Program-made: the position numbers and the translations under genes
The notes under the pieces: model-generated
The model's database searches: none
What the model was told of the DNA's origin: nothing
Seen by the model: only the letters and a program-made list of their open reading frames with translations
Shown: one piece after another, positions 59,712 to 64,000 of the stretch
Layout: every line of letters starts with the position of its first letter
How positions within the stretch are numbered: position 1 is the stretch's first letter
Assembly (NCBI RefSeq): GCF_008180415.1
Contig: NZ_VTEI01000004.1
Location: 111,415-175,414 of the forward strand
From: Rossellomorea vietnamensis
GTDB lineage: Bacteria; Bacillota; Bacilli; Bacillales; Bacillaceae_B
Direction: 5' to 3'
Length of the DNA: 64,000 nt

Positions 59712-59971
59712 TGAGACCAGCTCCCTTCTTTTATACATGTCTATGAGATGGGAGGGGGAGACATTCCTTCTCCTTAATTGAAATATTAGGTAAGTGAGGG
59801 GCAGAGGCCTGTGCTTTTCTCCAAAAATCTTCGTGCTTTTTTCTTAATTAAACGTTTGATTACATGGCCAATCCTCTAGATCAGGAGGAGAATCAGAGCC
59901 TGTCCCCCTGTACGGTAAAGTCCTATCGTGCCGGGGTGTCATTGTGCGTTTATTTTTGTATTCAAAATAAA

Positions 59972-59999
59972 AAAAGACCATAATTATGAAATGGTCTTT
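59972..59999 (-). terminator. Terminator of the RelE/RelB pair
   Basis: GAAAGACCAT / ATGGTC stem (AAAGACCAT and ATGGTCTTT) with loop AATTATGAA; seven or more T on the minus strand. Confidence 0.8.
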
Positions 60000-60011
60000 C
60001 AATTCTAGTAG

Positions 60012-60275
60012 TTACTTGTATACATCACCGCGATTATCAATGGTTAATATATAGATTATTTTCTCATTATGATCAATTTCAAATATAGTTCTGTATGGTC
60101 CAGTTCTCCACCGTAGTTGCCCTTTTTTACCCTTTAAAGGTTTTATGTCACCTATAGGTGGTTGAATTAATAGTCCATTCAAAACTTGGCTTATTCTTAA
60201 TACAACAGATCTTTCTTGTTTTTTTAAATATTTTATTGCCTCACGACTTAGAGTCAGTTGGTAAGTTAAGCTCAT
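60012..60275 (-). CDS. RelE/ParE-family toxin
   Basis: 87 residues. Typical RelE fold: YQLTLSREAIKYLKKQERSV, LLIQPPIGDIKPLKGKKGQL RWRTGPYRTIFEIDHNEKII YILTIDNRGDVYK. The basic/Tyr residues (R-W-R-T-G-P-Y-R) near 58 belong to the mRNA-cleavage or interaction surface. Its start lies 35 bases inside the antitoxin gene (60241-60275), so translation is coupled. Whether it cuts mRNA (RelE) or inhibits gyrase (ParE) is not evident. Confidence 0.88.
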   Translation of the reverse strand: MSLTYQLTLSREAIKYLKKQERSVVLRISQVLNGLLIQPPIGDIKPLKGKKGQLRWRTGPYRTIFEIDHNEKIIYILTIDNRGDVYK

Positions 60276-60495
60276 TCAAAGCTTCCTCCCATGACACAAA
60301 CTCCGAGTTGTTCTTTAGTTGACTTTCTTCTTCTTCACTTAAAGGGGTTTCATCTGGTTCTAAATCCATAATCTCATTCCAGTTTGGACGAGTATGACTA
60401 ATTGTTAAGTATTTTAAGTAATCATAAGCTGATTTTTTTGCTGACTGCGGCAGCTGCTTTACCATTTCAACTAATTCTTCATTACTAATAGCCAT
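60241..60495 (-). CDS. RelB-like antitoxin
   Basis: 84 residues. N-terminal helical dimerisation part (SNEELVEMVKQLPQSAKKSA YDYLKYL), acidic linker DLEPDETPLSEEEESQL and C-terminal VSWEEALNEL that should wrap around the toxin. AAAAGGGAGG precedes the start. The linker and end motif are shared with the orphans at 33080 and 60981, so the three are related. Confidence 0.85.
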   Translation of the reverse strand: MAISNEELVEMVKQLPQSAKKSAYDYLKYLTISHTRPNWNEIMDLEPDETPLSEEEESQLKNNSEFVSWEEALNELNLPTDSKS

Positions 60496-60980
60496 AATTA
60501 AACCTCCCTTTTATCAATCATAATTAAATTTTACCATATACCACACTTTCTATAAAAGGGACTGAGGAGGTCCTTCGTCCCACCAAATATTTATATAATA
60601 AACAGAACCCAATGATTGTGGTCAGTTTGAGTGACATCAGCAGTTGATATTGGGGAGAGTGGTGGCCTAAGTGATTTGTATGAGAGCTGCCAGCGTCCAG
60701 TTTTTCGTAGCTATTTCTCCTTCATGGCCAGCATGAGAGGCACCTGGGAAGGGATACAAAGACTGATTCCTTGTCCCTTCAAATATTTTCAGTTAGTTAA
60801 AACTTAATTGGGAATGTCGTTAAAGTAGATCATTCTGAAGGAAGCTAACCTCCGATTAAGACGCGGGACCTTATAAAGAGTTCACATTAGGGACTACGTA
60901 GGGAGGGATTCTTTGCTCTTTAGCTTGGGGGGCTGCTTTTAATAGTATTTAGCTGCGGGTTTCCTAACTTTTTAGTATAC
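60496..60980. other. Intergenic stretch with decayed GACACC-type units
   Basis: Diverged relatives of the 53-bp GACACC/GGTGTC unit occur near 60625-60745 (GAGTGACATCAGCAG, TTTTTCGTAGC, GAGAGGCACCTGG). No gene was seen. Confidence 0.45.
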
Positions 60981-61211
60981 CTAGCCATTAAGATCTTCCC
61001 AATCAATTAGATGATCATTTTCGATGTCCACTTCAACCTGTTTTAGTATCTTTTTTTCTTTTTCGGTTAAAGGAGTATTATCGGCTTCTACAATCGTTTC
61101 TTTTTCATTTTCTTTTTCAATAACTACGCGAAGAATATTATAAACGAGATTGGTATCCTTTTCGTTCACAAGGTCGATAAGCAAATGAAGATCTTCTTTT
61201 TGAATACTCAT
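60981..61211 (-). CDS. Orphan RelB-like antitoxin protein
   Basis: 76 residues. DLHLLIDLVNEKDTNLVYNI LRVVIEKE then the acidic linker with NTPLTEKEKKILKQVEVDIE and LIDWEDLNG at the end, following the layout of the antitoxins at 33080 and 60241. AAGAGGTGGT precedes the start. No toxin gene is adjacent. Confidence 0.6.
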   Translation of the reverse strand: MSIQKEDLHLLIDLVNEKDTNLVYNILRVVIEKENEKETIVEADNTPLTEKEKKILKQVEVDIENDHLIDWEDLNG

Positions 61212-61760
61212 AGAACCACCTCTTGAAGGATTTTGTTGTTTTTATTATAAACCATAAGCGGTAATGGGGACAGTTGCGTACCGGGGGTCAGGCCCTTTGA
61301 TAAAAATTGATAACTACCTGTCACATGAATTACTATAGAAGGTAGTAAATTAGCGTGATGTTGGAGTGAGTTTAGGGAAGTGGACTTCTGAAAAAAACAA
61401 GAAAACTCTTTTAGTATTGTAAGTAGTTCACTTTGGAGGTAAAAAACATAAATATCCATAGCCTTCAGCATACGAATTAGCACCATTATTCGTATGCTAT
61501 TTTTAATTGATATTACAGCATTTCTTTTACTTTTAAGTGTGTTTCCACATCTAATTTCGCACACGTTTTCGCATCACTGAAATATATATTGTAGTCTTGT
61601 GAATTATGTAGTGAATTGACTTGCGGAATGACATAAAAAAAACCAAAACGGATTTTATCCATTATGGTTAATTCGTTCTTTGATAAGGGCTTTAACTTTG
61701 TAGCAAACTTACTGTTTAAGAACGGCTTTTTTAACTAACGCCCCTCGTTAGCTTAATAAT
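61212..61760. other. Intergenic stretch without a supported gene
   Basis: Holds the hairpin at 61467-61505 and AT-rich sequence. A 118-codon minus-strand frame here has no ribosome binding site and no recognisable protein sequence. Confidence 0.5.
61467..61505 (+). terminator. Intrinsic terminator with no gene seen upstream
   Basis: AGCATACGAAT / ATTCGTATGCT perfect 11-bp stem with a 10-base loop and five T. It is left over in a region without a plus-strand gene, or ends an unseen small RNA. Confidence 0.7.
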
Positions 61761-62321
61761 TTATTTTCCTTTCTGATAAAGCAATTCCCCATCAGTAGAA
61801 TAAGCAGAAACCACGCCTACCCTTTCATTACCGTCGTCTTGTTCAGAAACAAGATACCAATAAGTTCTTTCGTTGTTTTTTATTAAAGTTGCATCTCTTT
61901 GATTATCGTTATATTCAACTGTTATTTTACTAATCTTAGGGTTGCTTACTTCTCCTAAGAATACAGTTGTATATGAACTTTTGTTATCCATAGAAATTTC
62001 ACCTTTATGCCACGTTGATTGACTTAAAGAAAAAGACTTTATATCAGTATCAGTAGAGTGCATAAAGCCTGAACTCCCTTGATAATCCCAACCATTTTCT
62101 TTGAGTGAAAAGTGAAGAATTCCATACCCATTAGGAGATTGATTAAAAGAGAATGCTGTTTCATCCATTTCTTCAGTATGAAAAATATCATCTAAAGGAA
62201 TATCACTTTTATATGTTGCTTGTTGTACAGTTTTAAATTCAGTTTTTTTATCATCATCTACATTGCTACAACCAGAAACAACCATTATAAATACAAAGAA
62301 AATCACAAACAATGATTTCAT
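61761..62321 (-). CDS. Putative lipoprotein
   Basis: 186 residues. Signal peptide MKSLFVIFFVFIMVVSGC with lipobox VVSGC (Cys 18), then an acidic linker and a beta-rich domain (YGILHFSLKENGWDYQGSSG, SYTTVFLGEVSNPKISKITV, DATLIKNNERTYWYLVSEQD). AAGAGGAGT lies before the ATG on the minus strand. Not recognised beyond the lipoprotein class. AT-rich codon use like the other accessory genes here. Confidence 0.7.
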   Translation of the reverse strand: MKSLFVIFFVFIMVVSGCSNVDDDKKTEFKTVQQATYKSDIPLDDIFHTEEMDETAFSFNQSPNGYGILHFSLKENGWDYQGSSGFMHSTDTDIKSFSLSQSTWHKGEISMDNKSSYTTVFLGEVSNPKISKITVEYNDNQRDATLIKNNERTYWYLVSEQDDGNERVGVVSAYSTDGELLYQKGK

Positions 62322-62845
62322 TAAGATACTCCTCTTTTAAAAAAATTTCAAATATCCCTTATACCCATTCTTCCACAAACCTGCCCTTCCGCTTCATCTT
62401 ACCATAATTCTCCCAGTAAGGCTGACAGTTTTGGTTGCACTTTACCTTACGAATTAGGGTGCGGATTAGTATGCGATTTCATATAAAAAAAGCAGTTCAA
62501 TTAAGGGTACAAATCGTGTTTTTATACTCCAAAACTGAACTACTTATTTAGTATTGATCCTTATCTTTTTATTCATTGCCGGTCTGCTCGATATACTATT
62601 CCAAGGCTTGGTCTTTCAATTATTACCTGAATCGGTTCAGACATTTTTAAAAGGCTGAAAATCTGTTAACACCGATATATGAATTTTATTTTAGAATGCT
62701 GACTCTCAGTCTGAGAGCTCAGCATTTTTTTGTCGGGGTGTCACTCGACTTTATGTAGGACCTGACCCCAGTACGCTAAAGTATTAACGTACAGGGGAAG
62801 CATGCCAGGTCTTTGGAAACAATTGTTGGTTACAATGCTCGAGAC
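62322..62845. other. Intergenic stretch before the collagen-like gene
   Basis: No gene is supported. It holds the hairpin AATGCTGA-CTCTCA...TGAGAG-CTCAGCATT with seven T (62695-62733) and a decayed GACACC-type unit near 62735-62800 including CCTGACCCCAGTACGCTAAAG, a phrase also seen near 53470. Confidence 0.5.
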
Positions 62846-64000
62846 TTAGGGTGAAGGAGTGTAAGATAAACTAGCGCTAAATGAAAGTTGAGTAATATCA
62901 GCTGCTGATGGATCCGTTGCTTGAATGGTTCTTACACGAATACCAATACGATCACCGGCTGATACTTCTAATGATCCGGTATTGAGATTGGTTGCTGTAC
63001 GGAAAGTACCAGCTGTGATGGTGTTATTTGGAAATCCGAATCTAACCGAACTGCTCAGCGGAGTTGTCACGTAAGGTGCAGAAATATGATCAATACCATT
63101 ATTAGGAACGGAAGGTGCGCGGAATACTGTGAATTCATATTCTAGACCTAGAGTGTTTATAGAAACCACAGAAGCAACCAGTAAATCTGCGCTGATCTGT
63201 AAATTTTCAATGATCCCATCAAATGGAACTGGGAAAGCGAAACCTCCTGCTTCTGGCGGCATAGTTGATTCTCCAGAACCGTCAATAACTTCAACCGTAC
63301 TACTTCCAAAGCCCATTAAAAGTGGAGCAGCTGATACTACTGTAGCCCCGCTCCGGATGATACCTGTTGAAAATGGAATTAATCCTCCACTTCCCGTTTC
63401 CCCAGCAGGTCCAGTAGGTCCAACAGGTCCCGCCGGTCCAGTAGCGCCCGTGGCTCCAGTAGCACCAGCAGGTCCCGCCGGTCCGGTAGCGCCCGTGGCT
63501 CCAGTAGCGCCAGCGGGTCCCGCCGGTCCAGTAGCGCCCGCCGGTCCCGCTGGTCCGGTAGCGCCCGCCGGTCCAGTAGCGCCCGTGGCTCCAGTAGCGC
63601 CCGCCGGTCCCGCCGGTCCAGTAGCGCCCGCCGGTCCAGTAGGTCCAACAGGTCCCGCCGGTCCAGTAGCGCCCGTGGCTCCAGTAGCACCCGCAGGTCC
63701 CGCCGGTCCAGTAGCGCCCGTGGCTCCAGTAGGTCCAACAGGTCCCGCCGGTCCGGTAGCGCCCGTGGCTCCAGTAGGGCCAGCAGGTCCCGCTGGTCCG
63801 GTAGCCCCCGCAGATCCCGCTGGTCCGGTAGCGCCCGTGGCTCCAGTAGGTCCAACAGGTCCCGCCGGTCCGGTAGCGCCCGTGGCTCCAGTAGCACCCG
63901 CAGGTCCCGCCGGTCCAGTAGCGCCCATGGCTCCAGTAGCACCAGCAGGTCCCGCCGGTCCAGTAGCGCCCATGGCTCCAGTAGCACCAGCAGGTCCCGC
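62846..64000 (-). CDS. Collagen-like exosporium protein with BclB-type C-terminal domain (partial)
   Basis: The frame runs from the stop at 62846 to the window edge without a start (385 codons seen). About 200 residues are Gly-x-y triplets, mainly [20 protein letters not shown] and its PVGPTG variants, built from 9-, 18- and 27-base repeats. This is the collagen-like stalk typical of Bacillus spore-surface proteins such as BclA/BclB. The C-terminal part starts [20 protein letters not shown] and continues with a beta-rich jelly-roll of about 165 residues like BclB, which would trimerise at the tip. The N-terminal anchor is outside the window. The repeat length is likely to vary between strains. 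Confidence 0.88.
   Translation of the reverse strand, partial: AGPAGATGAMGATGPAGPAGATGAMGATGPAGPAGATGATGATGPAGPVGPTGATGATGPAGSAGATGPAGPAGPTGATGATGPAGPVGPTGATGATGPAGPAGATGATGATGPAGPVGPTGPAGATGPAGPAGATGATGATGPAGATGPAGPAGATGPAGPAGATGATGATGPAGPAGATGATGATGPAGPVGPTGPAGETGSGGLIPFSTGIIRSGATVVSAAPLLMGFGSSTVEVIDGSGESTMPPEAGGFAFPVPFDGIIENLQISADLLVASVVSINTLGLEYEFTVFRAPSVPNNGIDHISAPYVTTPLSSSVRFGFPNNTITAGTFRTATNLNTGSLEVSAGDRIGIRVRTIQATDPSAADITQLSFSASLSYTPSP

Noticed and set aside
61208..61564. 118-codon minus-strand frame
   Set aside because: No ribosome binding site, no recognisable sequence, and it overlaps a strong plus-strand terminator.
63379..63987. Second minus-strand frame with [12 protein letters not shown] repeats
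   Set aside because: Shadow of the collagen-like gene in another frame; low-complexity DNA makes it open.

Overview
The window comes from a low-to-moderate GC, endospore-forming member of the Bacillaceae. Reasons: AAGGAGG-type ribosome binding sites, a SAM (S-box) riboswitch, a perfect sigma-54 (SigL) promoter, and relatives of B. subtilis genes (cypC, ykuK, yhbD/bacE/bacF, yhfK, ydbS/ydbT). A collagen-like exosporium protein runs off the right edge. No rRNA, tRNA or phage was seen; the one recognisable IS is an IS200-type element.

Layout. 1-8.3 kb: tail of an RND pump, NhaC antiporter, S-box-controlled MetE-like methyltransferase, a broken pRiA4b-ORF3 gene, a SWIM zinc-finger protein, a small possibly frameshifted gene, then a 53-bp tandem array. 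8.3-12.6 kb: a self-contained 40-residue peptide gene beside an MFS transporter, a coiled-coil protein, a CYP152 P450 and a lipoprotein. 13.3-17.9 kb: TetR / MMPL / heptad-repeat exoprotein locus. 18-21.5 kb: IS200, 21-bp arrays and an AbgT transporter. 21.6-25.7 kb: DegV, FAD amine oxidase, a truncated ABC permease, a membrane protein and YkuK. 25.7-29 kb: a 52-bp array, then yhbD-bacE-bacF and an Rrf2 regulator. 29-34.4 kb: a gene graveyard with small lipoproteins, a GNAT, a truncated LD-carboxypeptidase, an orphan antitoxin and a phosphotransferase remnant. 34.6-37.4 kb: nitroreductase, YhfK and a 53-bp array of about 20 units. 37.5-43.6 kb: two-component system divergent from an ABC transporter and two PH-domain membrane proteins. 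44.7-50.1 kb: a sigma-54 activator divergent from aldehyde dehydrogenase, lactonase and Fe-alcohol dehydrogenase. 50-62 kb: small accessory genes, Doc/AbrB and RelE/RelB toxin-antitoxin pairs, a Fic protein, lipoproteins and a 126-bp tandem array. 62.8-64 kb: BclB-like collagen protein.

Two things stand out. First, 46.6-50.1 kb combines the three activities of the Agrobacterium blcABC (attKLM) gamma-butyrolactone pathway (lactone to hydroxyacid to semialdehyde to acid). Here they sit behind a textbook -24/-12 promoter with three upstream GGTGA/TCACC sites and a divergent PAS-containing activator. Second, the intergenic DNA carries at least five unrelated repeat families with very regular spacing. 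Three families with no shared sequence have 52-53-bp units, each built around an inverted repeat. A fourth is a four-palindrome composite spaced 51-61-51 bp at several loci. A fifth has a 21-bp period inside a 231-bp superunit. These arrays account for most of the spurious open frames in the window.
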